NCBI RefSeq assembly: GCF_900187565.1
Contig: NZ_FYED01000007.1
Span: 186,001-250,000, forward strand
DNA: 64,000 bases
Direction: 5' to 3'
DNA from: Pseudomonas sp. Irchel 3A7
Lineage (GTDB): Bacteria > Pseudomonadota > Gammaproteobacteria > Pseudomonadales > Pseudomonadaceae
Both the position numbers and the translations under genes were made by a program. The notes below the pieces were generated by a model that saw only the letters and a list, made by a program, of their open reading frames with translations, did not search any database and was not told the DNA's origin. Below, in pieces: positions 1-12,829 of this stretch. Positions within the stretch are counted from its first letter, which is position 1, and every line of letters starts with the position of its first letter.

Positions 1-1
1 C

Positions 2-457
2 GAAGGTGTTGATGTCGCGACCTACCTGTCGGTACGCGCCCTGAAGCCGGGTTCGGCCCTGGACTTCGACCAGCGCGTGCAAGCGGTGGAGGCGTTCCGC
101 AAATTGCCGGAAGCCGCAGCCCTGGCGGCCGTGAACAAGCGTGTGTCGAACCTGCTGAGCAAGGTCGAAGGCTCCGTGCCGACGGTCGTGGAAGCCAAGT
201 ACTTCGACAATGCCAACGAGTTCTCCCTGTACTCGGCGATCCAGCAGGCAGACCAGGCTGTTCAGCCAATGGCCGCGGCACGTCAGTACAGCGAGTCGCT
301 GGCACGTCTGGCCGCCCTGCGTGAACCGGTGGATGCGTTCTTCGAAGCGGTGATGGTCAACGCTGAGGATGCCAAGGTCCGCGCCAACCGCTATGCGCTG
401 CTGGCGCGTCTGCGTGGCTTGTTCCTCGGCGTCGCCGATATTTCGTTGCTGGGGTAA
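2..457 (+). CDS. glyS: Glycyl-tRNA synthetase beta subunit, C-terminal part (cut by window edge)
   Basis: The reading frame is open from base 2, so only the last ~151 codons are present. The beta subunit of the alpha2beta2 bacterial glycyl-tRNA synthetase works in the cytoplasm and carries tRNA-binding domains; this part is the helical C-terminal anticodon-binding region. The stretches [18 protein letters not shown] and [21 protein letters not shown] are typical of GlyS ends. The stop lies 6 bases before the gmhB start, which suggests one transcript with gmhB and plsC. glyQ and the rest of glyS should lie just left of the window. Identification is from recognised sequence and the conserved Pseudomonas order. 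Confidence 0.93.
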   Translation, partial: EGVDVATYLSVRALKPGSALDFDQRVQAVEAFRKLPEAAALAAVNKRVSNLLSKVEGSVPTVVEAKYFDNANEFSLYSAIQQADQAVQPMAAARQYSESLARLAALREPVDAFFEAVMVNAEDAKVRANRYALLARLRGLFLGVADISLLG

Positions 458-463
458 GTCTGT

Positions 464-997
464 TTGAAACTGCTGATTCTCGATCGGGACGGAGTGATCA
501 ATTATGACTCCGACGCTTACATCAAGTCGGTGGAGGAGTGGATTCCACTTCCCGGTTCGATCGAAGCCATCGCGCAGTTGAGCAAGGCCGGCTGGACGGT
601 AGCGGTCGCTACCAACCAGTCGGGCATCGCTCGCGGCTATTACGACATCGCCACCCTGGACGCCATGCACGAGCGCTTGCGCTCGCTGGTGGCGCAGCAG
701 GGTGGTGAAGTCGGGCTGATCGTCTATTGCCCGCACGGGCCGGACGACGGTTGCGATTGCCGCAAGCCAAAACCCGGAATGTTGAAAAACATCGCCGCAC
801 ATTACAACGTGTCGCTGACTGATCTATGGTTCGTCGGCGATAGTCTCGGTGACCTGGAAGCCGCCAAAGCCGTCGATTCTCAGCCAGTTTTGGTAAAGAC
901 CGGGAAAGGCGAAAAGACTTTGGGCAAGACCCTACCGGCAGGCACATTGATTTTCGATGATCTGGCGGCGATTGCCGCAGAACTTATCCACAATTAG
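464..997 (+). CDS. gmhB: D-glycero-beta-D-manno-heptose 1,7-bisphosphate 7-phosphatase
   Basis: A 177-residue HAD-superfamily phosphatase that removes the 7-phosphate from heptose bisphosphate during synthesis of the ADP-heptose used in the LPS inner core. HAD motif I is visible as DRDGVIN near residue 7, motif II as TNQSG, and the late acidic motif as GDSLGD. A Cys/His cluster (CPHGPDDGCDC) matches the structural zinc site of GmhB. The start is TTG, 6 bases after the glyS stop. A perfect DnaA box (984-992) overlaps the final codons. Length is normal for the family. Confidence 0.93.
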   Translation: MKLLILDRDGVINYDSDAYIKSVEEWIPLPGSIEAIAQLSKAGWTVAVATNQSGIARGYYDIATLDAMHERLRSLVAQQGGEVGLIVYCPHGPDDGCDCRKPKPGMLKNIAAHYNVSLTDLWFVGDSLGDLEAAKAVDSQPVLVKTGKGEKTLGKTLPAGTLIFDDLAAIAAELIHN

Positions 998-1063
998 AGC
1001 GCTTTCGACAGTTCGGGAGTGCGCTTGAACAGTCGGGCAGTGCCCGTAACGGTAAACGTCGCC

Positions 1064-1843
1064 ATGTCGATACTGCAGGCCATCAGAACCTTCCTCTTTT
1101 ACCTGCTGCTGGGCACCAGCTCTTTGCTGTGGTGCAGCCTGAGCTTTTTTATCGCGCCCTTTCTCCCGTTCAAGGCGCGCTATCGCTTCATCAATGTGTA
1201 CTGGTGCCGCTGCGCCTTGTGGCTGAGCAAGGTGTTCCTCGGTATCCGCTACGAAGTGAAGGGCGCCGAGAACGTGCCTGACCGGCCCTGTGTGATTCAA
1301 TCGAATCACCAGAGCACTTGGGAAACGTTCTTTCTCTCGGCGTATTTCGAACCGTTGAGCCAGGTGCTCAAACGTGAGTTGTTGTATGTGCCGTTCTTTG
1401 GCTGGGCCATGGCCATGCTGCGTCCGATCGCCATCGACCGTGACAATCCGAAAGCCGCACTCAAGCACGTGGCGAAGAAGGGCGACGAGCTGCTCAAGGA
1501 CAACGTCTGGGTGCTGATCTTCCCCGAAGGCACGCGCGTTCCTTACGGCACTATCGGCAAGTTCTCCCGGGGCGGGACTGCGCTGGCGGTCAATGCAGAG
1601 TTGCCCGTGCTGCCGATTGCGCACAATGCCGGGAAGTTCTGGCCCAAGACCGGTTGGGCAAAGAAGCAGGGTGTGATTACCGTGATCATTGGCGCACCGA
1701 TGTTTGCCGAAGGCAGCGGACCGCGCGCCATTGCCGATTTGAACGACCGGGTCCAGGCCTGGAACGAGCAGATGCAACGGGAAATGGGCTCGCTCCCACC
1801 GACGCCGCAAGCTCCGGTTTCCAACGATCAGGTGGCCGTTTGA
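1064..1843 (+). CDS. plsC: 1-acyl-sn-glycerol-3-phosphate acyltransferase (HdtS/LptA type)
   Basis: A 259-residue membrane-associated lysophosphatidic acid acyltransferase of phospholipid synthesis. The N-terminus is hydrophobic (residues 8-35). Acyltransferase block I is N-H-Q-S-T-W-E at residues 81-87, so the usual HX4D motif is HX4E here; block III is FPEGTR at 153-158. The position between gmhB and gyrB matches PA0005 (lptA) of P. aeruginosa and, as I recall, hdtS of P. fluorescens F113, first reported for acyl-homoserine lactone production and later shown to be an LPA acyltransferase. I chose ATG 1064; the frame stays open to a GTG at 1019. The gene ends before a strong terminator. Confidence 0.88.
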   Translation: MSILQAIRTFLFYLLLGTSSLLWCSLSFFIAPFLPFKARYRFINVYWCRCALWLSKVFLGIRYEVKGAENVPDRPCVIQSNHQSTWETFFLSAYFEPLSQVLKRELLYVPFFGWAMAMLRPIAIDRDNPKAALKHVAKKGDELLKDNVWVLIFPEGTRVPYGTIGKFSRGGTALAVNAELPVLPIAHNAGKFWPKTGWAKKQGVITVIIGAPMFAEGSGPRAIADLNDRVQAWNEQMQREMGSLPPTPQAPVSNDQVAV

Positions 1844-1848
1844 GTTTC

Positions 1849-1857
1849 TGTGGATAA
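1849..1857 (-). promoter_or_regulatory. DnaA box (perfect TTATCCACA)
   Basis: TGTGGATAA on the plus strand, 6 bases after the plsC stop and upstream of the terminators. It matches the 9-mer consensus exactly and is one of 21 perfect copies found in the window. Confidence 0.6.
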
Positions 1858-1972
1858 CCTGTGTACCGTTTTTGAGAAAAATGCTGTATCTCAATCATAA
1901 ATTATTGATTTATATACATATTTCATAAACCGATAAATTTCCGAAAAACGTGCATAAGTTTTTTTCGGGCGC

Positions 1973-2003
1973 AAAAAAACCGGCTGATATAGCCGGTTTT
2001 TTT
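1973..2003. terminator. Rho-independent terminator after plsC
   Basis: Perfect 13-base inverted repeat (AAAAAAACCGGCT / AGCCGGTTTTTTT) with loop GATAT. The flanking A and T runs make it bidirectional. It most likely ends the glyS-gmhB-plsC transcript. Confidence 0.85.
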
Positions 2004-2065
2004 ATACCTGTGCTCAGACCGTTTCCATCGCGAAGTGCAAACCAGATTGCGACCTTGCACACAAT

Positions 2066-2099
2066 AAAAAAGGCCAACGCTTGAACGTTGGCCTTTTTT
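2066..2099. terminator. Rho-independent terminator after gyrB (bidirectional)
   Basis: Inverted repeat AAAAAAGGCCAACG / CGTTGGCCTTTTTT around loop CTTGAA, 20 bases past the gyrB stop on the minus strand. It ends the dnaA-dnaN-recF-gyrB transcript and backs up the plsC terminator. Confidence 0.87.
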
Positions 2100-2118
2100 A
2101 TTTGGCGGGCAATCTGAA

Positions 2119-5645
<3,527 letters not shown>

Positions 5646-5665
5646 CTAGCTTCTGCTGAGCATGA

Positions 5666-6769
5666 TTACAGACGCATCGGCATGACAACGTAGGCCGAGT
5701 CGTCATTGTCGGACTCTTGCACCAGCGCGCTGCTGTTGGAGTCGGACAGGATCAGACGAACTTGCTCGGTGGTCATCACGCCCAATACGTCGAGCAGGTA
5801 GCTCACGTTGAAGCCGATTTCCAGGGAGCTGCCGTTGTACTCAACACCCACCTCTTCTTCCGCTTCCTCTTGCTCCGGGTTGTTCGCCTGGATCTTCAGC
5901 TGACCATTGGCCAGTTGCAGACGGATACCCCGGTATTTCTCGTTGGACAGAATCGCGGTTCGGCTGAAAGCTTCGCGCAACGCCTGACGATCCCCCAGTA
6001 CCAGCTTGTCACCGCCCTTGGGCAACACACGCTCGTAATCCGGGAACTTACCGTCGACCAGTTTGGAGGTGAAAGTAAATTCACCGGTGGTAGCGCGAAT
6101 GTGGTGCTGACCCAGAACGATGCTGACGTTGCCGTCCGGTTCAGTCAGCAGACGCGCCAGTTCCAGAATGCCTTTGCGTGGCACGATGACCTGATGGCGA
6201 TCCGGCTGGCCGATATCAGCCTGCATCGAACACATGGCCAGGCGGTGGCCGTCAGTGGCCACGGCCCGAATCACACCGGCCGAGACTTCCAGCAGCATGC
6301 CGTTGAGGTAGTAGCGCACATCCTGCTGGGCCATGGCGAAGCTGGTTCGCTCGATCAAGCGACGCAGCTTGCTTTGTTCAAGGCTGCAGGTCAGCGAACC
6401 CGGGCCTTCTTCTACCGTCGGGAAGTCATTGGCCGGCAAAGTCGACAGGGTGAAACGGCTACGGCCGGCCTTCACCACAAGCTTTTGCTCGTCCACCTTG
6501 ATGTCGATCAGCGCATCGTTAGGCAAGCTTTTGCAGATATCCATCAGCTTGCGCGCAGGTACGGTGATGGAACCTGGTTCTGCGGGCTCTTCGAGTTGAA
6601 CACGACCGACCAGCTCGACTTCCAGGTCAGTACCGGTCAGCGACAGTTGCTGGCCTTCGACAACCAGCAGCACGTTTGAGAGCACCGGCAAGGTCTGTCG
6701 GCGCTCAACGACGCCTGCGACCAGTTGCAGGGGTTTCAACAGGGCTTCGCGTTGAATGGTGAAATGCAT
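5666..6769 (-). CDS. dnaN: DNA polymerase III beta sliding clamp
   Basis: A 367-residue processivity clamp that forms a ring-shaped dimer on DNA and tethers Pol III and other partners. The typical start MHFTIQREALLKPLQLVAGVVERRQTLPVL and the end YVVMPMRL are both present, and the length is standard for the family. It lies 39 bases downstream of dnaA and 20 bases upstream of recF on the same strand, consistent with the dnaA-dnaN-recF-gyrB operon. Confidence 0.97.
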   Translation of the reverse strand: MHFTIQREALLKPLQLVAGVVERRQTLPVLSNVLLVVEGQQLSLTGTDLEVELVGRVQLEEPAEPGSITVPARKLMDICKSLPNDALIDIKVDEQKLVVKAGRSRFTLSTLPANDFPTVEEGPGSLTCSLEQSKLRRLIERTSFAMAQQDVRYYLNGMLLEVSAGVIRAVATDGHRLAMCSMQADIGQPDRHQVIVPRKGILELARLLTEPDGNVSIVLGQHHIRATTGEFTFTSKLVDGKFPDYERVLPKGGDKLVLGDRQALREAFSRTAILSNEKYRGIRLQLANGQLKIQANNPEQEEAEEEVGVEYNGSSLEIGFNVSYLLDVLGVMTTEQVRLILSDSNSSALVQESDNDDSAYVVMPMRL

Positions 6770-6808
6770 GGTCTAGTCCCTTGCCTTAATTAGCTGCGCT
6801 GGTGTTCA

Positions 6809-8338
6809 TCAAGTGGTCAGTGTACGCAGCAGGTTCTTGTAGTCCTCGCGGATGTCCGCGTCGGATTCCTTAAGTTCGTTGATCTTGCGACAGGCGTGCA
6901 AAACCGTCGTGTGGTCACGTCCGCCAAACACATCGCCAATTTCCGGCAGGCTGTGGTTGGTCAGTTCCTTGGACAACGCCATGGCGACCTGACGTGGACG
7001 GGCGACCGAACGCGAACGGCGTTTGGACAGCAAGTCGGAGATCTTGATCTTGTAGTACTCGGCGACGGTACGCTGAATGTTATCCACAGAGACCAATTTG
7101 TCTTGCAGCGCCAACAGATCCTTCAAAGATTCGCGAATCAACTCGATGGTGATGTCGCGGCCCATGAAGTGAGAGTGAGCGATCACACGCTTGAGCGCGC
7201 CTTCGAGTTCACGGACGTTGGAGCGAATGCGCTGGGCAATGAAGAACGCGGCGTCGTGGGGCAGCTCGACTTTGGCCTGGTCCGCCTTTTTCATCAGGAT
7301 CGCCACGCGGGTTTCCAGCTCAGGCGGCTCGACAGCTACTGTCAGGCCCCAGCCGAAGCGGGATTTCAGGCGTTCTTCAAGGCCTTCGATTTCTTTCGGG
7401 TAGCGGTCACTGGTGAGAATGACTTGCTGGCCACCTTCAAGCAGGGCGTTGAAGGTGTGGAAAAACTCTTCCTGAGAGCGCTCCTTGCGAGCAAAGAACT
7501 GAATGTCGTCGATAAGCAAAGCGTCTACCGAGCGGTAGAAACGTTTGAATTCGTTGATCGCGTTCAGCTGCAAAGCCTTGACCATGTCCGCCACGAAGCG
7601 CTCGGAATGCAGGTAAACAACCTTGGCATTCGGGTTCTTCTTTAATAGGTGGTTACCCACAGCATGCATCAAGTGGGTTTTACCCAAGCCCACGCCACCA
7701 TAAAGGAAGAGCGGGTTATAGCCATGCTTGGGGTTATCCGCGACCTGCCAGGCCGCAGCCCGGGCCAGTTGGTTGGATTTACCCTCAACGAAGTTTTCAA
7801 AGGTAAAGGTGCGGTTCAGGTAGCTGGTGTGCTTGAGCGCGCCTTCCACCTGCACAGTGCGTTGTTCCGCCCGAACCGGAGCCTGCTGCGAGCTGGCCCC
7901 CGCCATCGGGTCGAAACTGTCACGCGACGGCTCTTCCTCAATGACCTCGGCAACTTTTTGCGTTGCGCGTTTGGTTTGAGTCGTTGTCGGTGCGGGTGCC
8001 GGCGCAGTGATCTGGGCCGAAGCTGTCTGTATCTGGGAAGCTGCTGCAGCGGCAGCCAGGGGGGCATTCGGAGCGGCACGCGGTGCCGAACTGCGTTTGC
8101 TGCCTATTAATAAGGAAAGCGCTGGCGCCATCCCGTTGCCATGCTCATCCAGCAATTCCAGGACGCGACCCAGGTACTTTTCGTTGACCCAGTCCAGGAC
8201 AAAACGATTGGGCGCGTAGACACGCAACTCGTCGCCTTCGGCTTCGACCTGTAGTGGACGGATCCAAGTGTTGAATTGTTGGGCAGGCAGCTCATCGCGC
8301 AAAAGCTCCACGCACTGCTGCCAAAGTTCCACTGACAC
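6809..8338 (-). CDS. dnaA: Chromosomal replication initiator DnaA
   Basis: A 509-residue initiator that binds DnaA boxes and melts oriC. Domain I begins [18 protein letters not shown]. Domain II (about residues 80-160) is long and low-complexity, rich in Ala, Pro, Gln and Thr. The AAA+ domain III shows Walker [10 protein letters not shown] and Walker [10 protein letters not shown]. Domain IV ends with the DNA-binding signature [15 protein letters not shown]. Four perfect DnaA boxes lie upstream, consistent with autoregulation, and one (7080-7088) lies inside the coding region. First gene of the replication operon. Confidence 0.97.
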   Translation of the reverse strand: MSVELWQQCVELLRDELPAQQFNTWIRPLQVEAEGDELRVYAPNRFVLDWVNEKYLGRVLELLDEHGNGMAPALSLLIGSKRSSAPRAAPNAPLAAAAAASQIQTASAQITAPAPAPTTTQTKRATQKVAEVIEEEPSRDSFDPMAGASSQQAPVRAEQRTVQVEGALKHTSYLNRTFTFENFVEGKSNQLARAAAWQVADNPKHGYNPLFLYGGVGLGKTHLMHAVGNHLLKKNPNAKVVYLHSERFVADMVKALQLNAINEFKRFYRSVDALLIDDIQFFARKERSQEEFFHTFNALLEGGQQVILTSDRYPKEIEGLEERLKSRFGWGLTVAVEPPELETRVAILMKKADQAKVELPHDAAFFIAQRIRSNVRELEGALKRVIAHSHFMGRDITIELIRESLKDLLALQDKLVSVDNIQRTVAEYYKIKISDLLSKRRSRSVARPRQVAMALSKELTNHSLPEIGDVFGGRDHTTVLHACRKINELKESDADIREDYKNLLRTLTT

Positions 8339-8906
8339 GGATATCCCCTAAGTTGAAAGCCGGTGAGGCAAAAACAAGCGGCCATTGTAACGATCAGACG
8401 CCGACTTATCCACACGTAGGTGGGGCATCGACCAAGAAGAATCAGCGGTTTATACAAAAAAAAGACGACCAATGGTCTGTGCATAAGCTCTGTGGATAAC
8501 CCGTCTTGAGGGCATTGCACAACTGGGGGCAAAACTCGGTGGATAACCTGCCTGTGGATAAACCGACTTTTCACACACAGGTTTTCCGACAGTGCAGCAC
8601 AGGCTTAACACGGTTTTCCACCGTAGTTGTCATTCTCTGTACAGCTTGCAGTATAAGGTCTGAAGCCAGTTATCCACAGACGAACGTGCCTCTAGCTTTT
8701 ATAAGCTTTACAGAAAAGCTTTAAATACTTTCCTTCTTTATTTTTATGTCTAGCGAAGGGTCAGAGTCCAGGCAGACGCTCTGGAGATCTATTTATAAGG
8801 AAACGTTGGTTGGAAATTGACCTAGAGGCTTGCTTTCTCTAGAATCCCCGGTCTCTTAAAACGGGGGCCATTCCGGCCCGTTGTGGACGAACCAGGTAAC
8901 ACGACA
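8339..8906. other. oriC: oriC: replication origin between dnaA and rpmH
   Basis: A 568-bp non-coding gap between divergent dnaA and rpmH, the known origin position in Pseudomonas. Perfect DnaA boxes lie at 8406-8414 (+), 8491-8499 (-), 8553-8561 (-) and 8670-8678 (+). One-mismatch boxes lie at 8478-8486 and 8539-8547. An AT-rich stretch follows at about 8695-8755 (TTTATAAGCTTTACAGAAAA, then a TTTAAAT and T-rich run), the likely unwinding element. The gap must also hold the dnaA and rpmH promoters. Box matches are direct observations; origin function is inferred from the known arrangement. Confidence 0.9.
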
Positions 8907-9041
8907 ATGAAACGTACTTTCCAACCAAGCACTATCAAACGCGCTCGTACCCACGGTTTCCGTGCTCGCATGGCTACCAAGAACGGTCGTGCCGTCCTGT
9001 CGCGTCGTCGCGCCAAAGGTCGTGCGCGTCTGGCAGTTTGA
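8907..9041 (+). CDS. rpmH: 50S ribosomal protein L34
   Basis: A 44-residue, very basic protein of the large ribosomal subunit. The whole protein reads as canonical L34: it starts [20 protein letters not shown] and ends [12 protein letters not shown]. It heads the rpmH-rnpA-yidD-yidC group running away from oriC. The start is ATG 8907; the rnpA start lies 16 bases after the stop, the classic pairing of L34 with the RNase P protein. Confidence 0.97.
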   Translation: MKRTFQPSTIKRARTHGFRARMATKNGRAVLSRRRAKGRARLAV

Positions 9042-9057
9042 TAATCCGGCACTGGAG

Positions 9058-9459
9058 GTGAGTCAGGACTTCAGTCGGGAAAAGCGTCTGCTTACACCCC
9101 GGCATTTCAAGGCAGTCTTTGACTCCCCTACCGGCAAGGTTCCGGGGAAAAATCTCCTGCTCCTTGCGCGCAACAACGATCTTGATCACCCCCGTCTCGG
9201 GCTGGTTATCGGGAAAAAGAGCGTAAAGCTCTCCGTCGAGCGCAATCGCCTCAAACGTCTGATGCGCGAATCGTTTCGCCTCAACCAGGATTTACTGGTC
9301 GGCTGGGACATTGTTATCGTCGCGCGCAAAGGTTTGGGTGACGTAGAAAACCCCGAATTGATTCAGCATTTCGGCAAACTCTGGAAGCGTCTGGCACGTA
9401 GCACGCCGGTACCAGCAGTCAAAACCGAAACTGTAGGGGTAGACAGTCCAGATGCGTAA
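9058..9459 (+). CDS. rnpA: Ribonuclease P protein component
   Basis: A 133-residue basic protein subunit of RNase P, which helps the catalytic RNA trim the 5' ends of pre-tRNAs. The family signature is present as [21 protein letters not shown] (RNR box). I chose GTG 9058, giving [14 protein letters not shown] as in other pseudomonads. The frame stays open upstream into rpmH, and the GGAGG upstream overlaps this GTG, so the exact start is not certain. The gene overlaps yidD by 8 bases. Confidence 0.93.
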   Translation: MSQDFSREKRLLTPRHFKAVFDSPTGKVPGKNLLLLARNNDLDHPRLGLVIGKKSVKLSVERNRLKRLMRESFRLNQDLLVGWDIVIVARKGLGDVENPELIQHFGKLWKRLARSTPVPAVKTETVGVDSPDA

Positions 9460-9697
9460 ACTGGCCCTCGTTCCGATCCAGTTTTACCGCTATGCCATTA
9501 GTCCCCTGATGGCCAGTCACTGTCGTTTCTACCCCAGTTGTTCCTGCTACGCGTTGGAAGCCATCGAAAATCATGGCCTTCTGCGCGGTGGCTGGCTGAC
9601 CTTTCGTCGTTTAGGTCGCTGTCATCCGTGGAATCCCGGTGGTTATGACCCGGTTCCACCTATCCCTACCTCCCGTTCTTCTTCGATGGCCGAGTAA
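9452..9697 (+). CDS. yidD: Membrane protein insertion efficiency factor YidD
   Basis: An 81-residue small protein of the YidD family, thought to assist YidC-dependent insertion at the inner membrane. The family core is clear: [31 protein letters not shown] and [15 protein letters not shown], including the conserved CRFxPSCSxYA motif. It overlaps the end of rnpA and sits 2 bases before yidC, so it is very likely translated as part of this operon. Confidence 0.95.
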   Translation: MRKLALVPIQFYRYAISPLMASHCRFYPSCSCYALEAIENHGLLRGGWLTFRRLGRCHPWNPGGYDPVPPIPTSRSSSMAE

Positions 9698-9699
9698 TC

Positions 9700-11379
9700 A
9701 TGGATATCAAACGCACGATCCTGATCGTCGCCCTGGCAATCGTGTCCTACGTTCTGGTTCTTAAATGGAACCAGGATTATGGCCAGGCTGCCCTGCCGAC
9801 TCAGAATGTTGCTTCCAGTACGACCGCACCGGGTCTCCCGGATACGGCAACTGGCAATAAAGCGTCCGTCAGTGACGACATTCCACACGCCGCAAACGAT
9901 ACCAGTGCACCTGCCGAAACTCCGGTAGCTGCAAGCACCGATCTCATTCAGATCAAAACGGATGTGCTCGATCTGGCTGTCGATCCACAAGGTGGTGATG
10001 TTGCCCAGCTGAAACTGCCGCTGTATCCACGTCGTCAGGATCATCCGGAAATTCCATTCCAGCTGTTCGACAACGGTAACGAGCGCACTTATCTGGCACA
10101 AAGCGGCCTGATCGGCAGCAACGGCCCGGACGCAAGTCCTGCCGGTCGTCCTGTTTACTCCTCGGAGAAGAAGATTTATCAACTGGCTGACGGTCAGGAC
10201 CAATTGGTCGTGGACCTGAAGTTCAGCAAGGACGGCGTCAATTACATCAAGCGTTTCACTCTGAAGCGCGGCCTGTATGACGTAACCGTTTCCTACCTGA
10301 TCGACAACCAGAGCGCTCAGCCCTGGTCCGGGGCGATGTTCGCGCAATTGAAGCGTGACGCCAGCTCCGATCCGTCTTCCAGCACTGCCACCGGCACCGC
10401 GACTTACCTGGGCGCCGCCCTGTGGACAAGTAACGAGCCATACAAGAAAGTGTCGATGAGCGACATGGACAAGGCTCAGCTGAAAGAAACCGTCACCGGT
10501 GGTTGGGTTGCCTGGTTGCAACACTACTTCGTGACCGCGTGGATTCCGGCCAAGGGCGAAAACAACATCGTCCAGACCCGTAAAGACAGCAAAGGCAACT
10601 ACATTATCGGTTACACCGGTCCATCTCTGACCGTTGCGCCGGGTGCGAAGGCTGAAACCAGCGCTACTTTGTACGCCGGTCCGAAAAGCCAGGCAGTGCT
10701 GAAAGAGTTGTCCCCAGGTCTTGAACTGACCGTCGACTACGGCATTCTGTGGTTCATCGCTCAACCTATCTTCTGGTTACTGCAACATATCCACGCCATT
10801 GTGGGTAACTGGGGCTGGTCGATCATTTTCCTGACCATGCTGATCAAAGGGATCTTCTTCCCGTTGTCGGCTGCCAGCTACAAATCCATGGCGCGCATGC
10901 GTGCAGTGGCACCGAAACTGGCTGCGTTGAAAGAGCAACATGGCGATGACCGGCAGAAAATGTCGCAAGCCATGATGGAGCTGTACAAGAAAGAGAAGAT
11001 CAATCCGCTGGGTGGTTGCTTGCCAATCCTCGTGCAGATGCCGGTTTTCCTTTCGTTGTACTGGGTTCTGCTGGAAAGCGTTGAAATGCGCCAAGCGCCG
11101 TTCATGCTGTGGATCACTGACCTGTCGATCAAGGATCCGTTCTTCATTCTGCCGATCATCATGGGCGCAACCATGTTCATCCAGCAGCAGCTGAACCCGA
11201 CTCCACCGGATCCGATGCAGGCCAAGGTGATGAAGATGATGCCAATCATCTTCACCTTCTTCTTCCTGTGGTTCCCGGCCGGTCTGGTGCTGTACTGGGT
11301 AGTGAACAACTGCCTGTCGATCGCCCAACAGTGGTACATCACTCGTAAGATTGAAGCAGCTGCCAAAGCGACTGCCTGA
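9700..11379 (+). CDS. yidC: Membrane protein insertase YidC
   Basis: A 559-residue inner-membrane insertase that works alone and with SecYEG. An N-terminal membrane anchor (residues 5-22) is followed by a large periplasmic domain (to about 340) and then by the conserved transmembrane core (WGWSIIFLTMLIKGIFFPLS, GGCLPILVQMPVFLSLYWVL). The positively charged loop KEKINPLGGC is typical. The length matches Gram-negative YidC. A terminator follows at 11404, separating it from mnmE. Confidence 0.97.
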   Translation: MDIKRTILIVALAIVSYVLVLKWNQDYGQAALPTQNVASSTTAPGLPDTATGNKASVSDDIPHAANDTSAPAETPVAASTDLIQIKTDVLDLAVDPQGGDVAQLKLPLYPRRQDHPEIPFQLFDNGNERTYLAQSGLIGSNGPDASPAGRPVYSSEKKIYQLADGQDQLVVDLKFSKDGVNYIKRFTLKRGLYDVTVSYLIDNQSAQPWSGAMFAQLKRDASSDPSSSTATGTATYLGAALWTSNEPYKKVSMSDMDKAQLKETVTGGWVAWLQHYFVTAWIPAKGENNIVQTRKDSKGNYIIGYTGPSLTVAPGAKAETSATLYAGPKSQAVLKELSPGLELTVDYGILWFIAQPIFWLLQHIHAIVGNWGWSIIFLTMLIKGIFFPLSAASYKSMARMRAVAPKLAALKEQHGDDRQKMSQAMMELYKKEKINPLGGCLPILVQMPVFLSLYWVLLESVEMRQAPFMLWITDLSIKDPFFILPIIMGATMFIQQQLNPTPPDPMQAKVMKMMPIIFTFFFLWFPAGLVLYWVVNNCLSIAQQWYITRKIEAAAKATA

Positions 11380-11386
11380 TTTACAC

Positions 11387-11395
11387 TGTGGATAA
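11387..11395 (-). promoter_or_regulatory. DnaA box (perfect) between yidC and mnmE
   Basis: TGTGGATAA, an exact match, 7 bases past the yidC stop and immediately before the terminator hairpin. Confidence 0.55.
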
Positions 11396-11403
11396 CCACT
11401 CAG

Positions 11404-11424
11404 AACGCCCCCTAGTGGGGCGTT
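11404..11424 (+). terminator. Rho-independent terminator after yidC
   Basis: Inverted repeat AACGCCCC / GGGGCGTT with a 5-base loop, followed by a short T run. It sits 25 bases after the yidC stop. Confidence 0.7.
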
Positions 11425-11458
11425 TTGCTATCTGTCACTTTTGTCTGGATACCGGTTT

Positions 11459-12829
11459 ATGAGCGCTCCTCGTGAAACCATTGCCGCGGTCGCCACTGCT
11501 CAAGGTCGGGGCGGCGTGGGTATTGTCCGTATTTCCGGGCCGTTGGCCAGCGTTGCGGCCACGGCCTTCAGCGGTCGCGAACTCAAACCGCGATACGCCC
11601 ATTATGGTCCGTTCCTCGGTGAAAACGACGAGGTGCTGGATCAGGGGATAGCACTGTACTTTCCTGGACCGAACTCGTTCACCGGCGAAGACGTGCTGGA
11701 GTTGCAGGGCCATGGCGGCCCTATCGTTCTGGATATGCTGCTCAAACGCTGCCTTGAACTGGGTTGCCGTCTCGCCCGGCCGGGGGAATTCAGCGAACGC
11801 GCCTTCCTCAATGACAAACTCGACCTGGCCCAAGCCGAAGCAATCGCAGACTTGATCGAGGCGAGTTCTGCACAGGCGGCACGCAACGCCCTGCGCTCGT
11901 TGCAAGGTGCATTTTCCCAGCGTGTGCATAACCTCACCGAACAACTTATCGGCCTGCGCATCTACGTCGAAGCGGCGATCGATTTTCCGGAAGAAGAGAT
12001 CGACTTCCTTGCCGATGGCCATGTGCTGAGCATGCTCGATAAAGTACGAGACGAGTTATCCACCGTCTTGCGCGAGGCCGGGCAGGGTGCCCTGCTGCGC
12101 GACGGTATGACCGTGGTGATTGCCGGTCGGCCGAATGCCGGTAAATCCAGCCTGCTCAACGCATTGGCCGGTCGCGAAGCGGCCATTGTGACCGAAATTG
12201 CCGGCACGACCCGCGACGTCCTGCGCGAACATATCCACATCGACGGCATGCCGCTGCACGTGGTCGATACCGCAGGCCTTCGCGATACCGACGATCATGT
12301 GGAAAAAATCGGCGTCGAGCGCGCATTGAAAGCTATTGGCGAGGCAGATCGCGTGCTGTTGGTCGTTGATGCCACGGCTCCCGAAGCGGCTGATCCCTTC
12401 GCCTTGTGGCCAGAATTCCTCGAAACCCGTCCAGATCCGTCAAAAGTCACGCTGATCCGTAACAAGGCTGACTTGACCGGGGAAGCGATGGCCCTGGATG
12501 TCAGCGACGATGGCCATGTCACCATCAGTCTAAGTGCCAAGTCTGCAGGCGTCGGCCTGGAACTGCTGCGTGAACACCTCAAGGCCTGTATGGGATATGA
12601 GCAAACCTCGGAGAGCAGCTTCAGCGCTCGCCGGCGTCACCTTGAGGCCTTGCGCCATGCCAGTGACTCCCTGGAACACGGACGCTCGCAATTGACACTG
12701 GCCGGTGCCGGCGAACTGCTGGCGGAGGATTTGCGACAAGCTCAGCAATCTCTTGGGGAAATCACTGGAGCCTTCAGCTCTGATGATCTGCTAGGGCGAA
12801 TTTTCTCCAGCTTCTGCATCGGTAAATAG
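11459..12829 (+). CDS. mnmE: tRNA modification GTPase MnmE
   Basis: A 456-residue GTPase (TrmE/50K) that with MnmG makes the cmnm5 modification at wobble U34 of several tRNAs. The N-terminal folate-binding domain begins [21 protein letters not shown]. The G domain has GRPNAGKSS (G1), [10 protein letters not shown] (G3) and RNKADL (G4). The C-terminal catalytic cysteine motif FCIGK is intact. ATG 11459 was chosen over an in-frame upstream TTG at 11441 because it gives the conserved N-terminus. Its partner mnmG follows after a long origin-like gap. Confidence 0.96.
   Translation: MSAPRETIAAVATAQGRGGVGIVRISGPLASVAATAFSGRELKPRYAHYGPFLGENDEVLDQGIALYFPGPNSFTGEDVLELQGHGGPIVLDMLLKRCLELGCRLARPGEFSERAFLNDKLDLAQAEAIADLIEASSAQAARNALRSLQGAFSQRVHNLTEQLIGLRIYVEAAIDFPEEEIDFLADGHVLSMLDKVRDELSTVLREAGQGALLRDGMTVVIAGRPNAGKSSLLNALAGREAAIVTEIAGTTRDVLREHIHIDGMPLHVVDTAGLRDTDDHVEKIGVERALKAIGEADRVLLVVDATAPEAADPFALWPEFLETRPDPSKVTLIRNKADLTGEAMALDVSDDGHVTISLSAKSAGVGLELLREHLKACMGYEQTSESSFSARRRHLEALRHASDSLEHGRSQLTLAGAGELLAEDLRQAQQSLGEITGAFSSDDLLGRIFSSFCIGK

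Noticed and set aside
1019..1063. N-terminal extension of plsC from GTG 1019
   Set aside because: The added 15 residues are polar and not typical of the family; ATG 1064 gives the conserved MSILQAIRTF start.
9643..10764. 373-codon open frame opposite yidC, and similar long antisense frames opposite mnmG, glmS, atpA and atpD
   Set aside because: All lie entirely inside highly conserved genes on the other strand and show no family features of their own.
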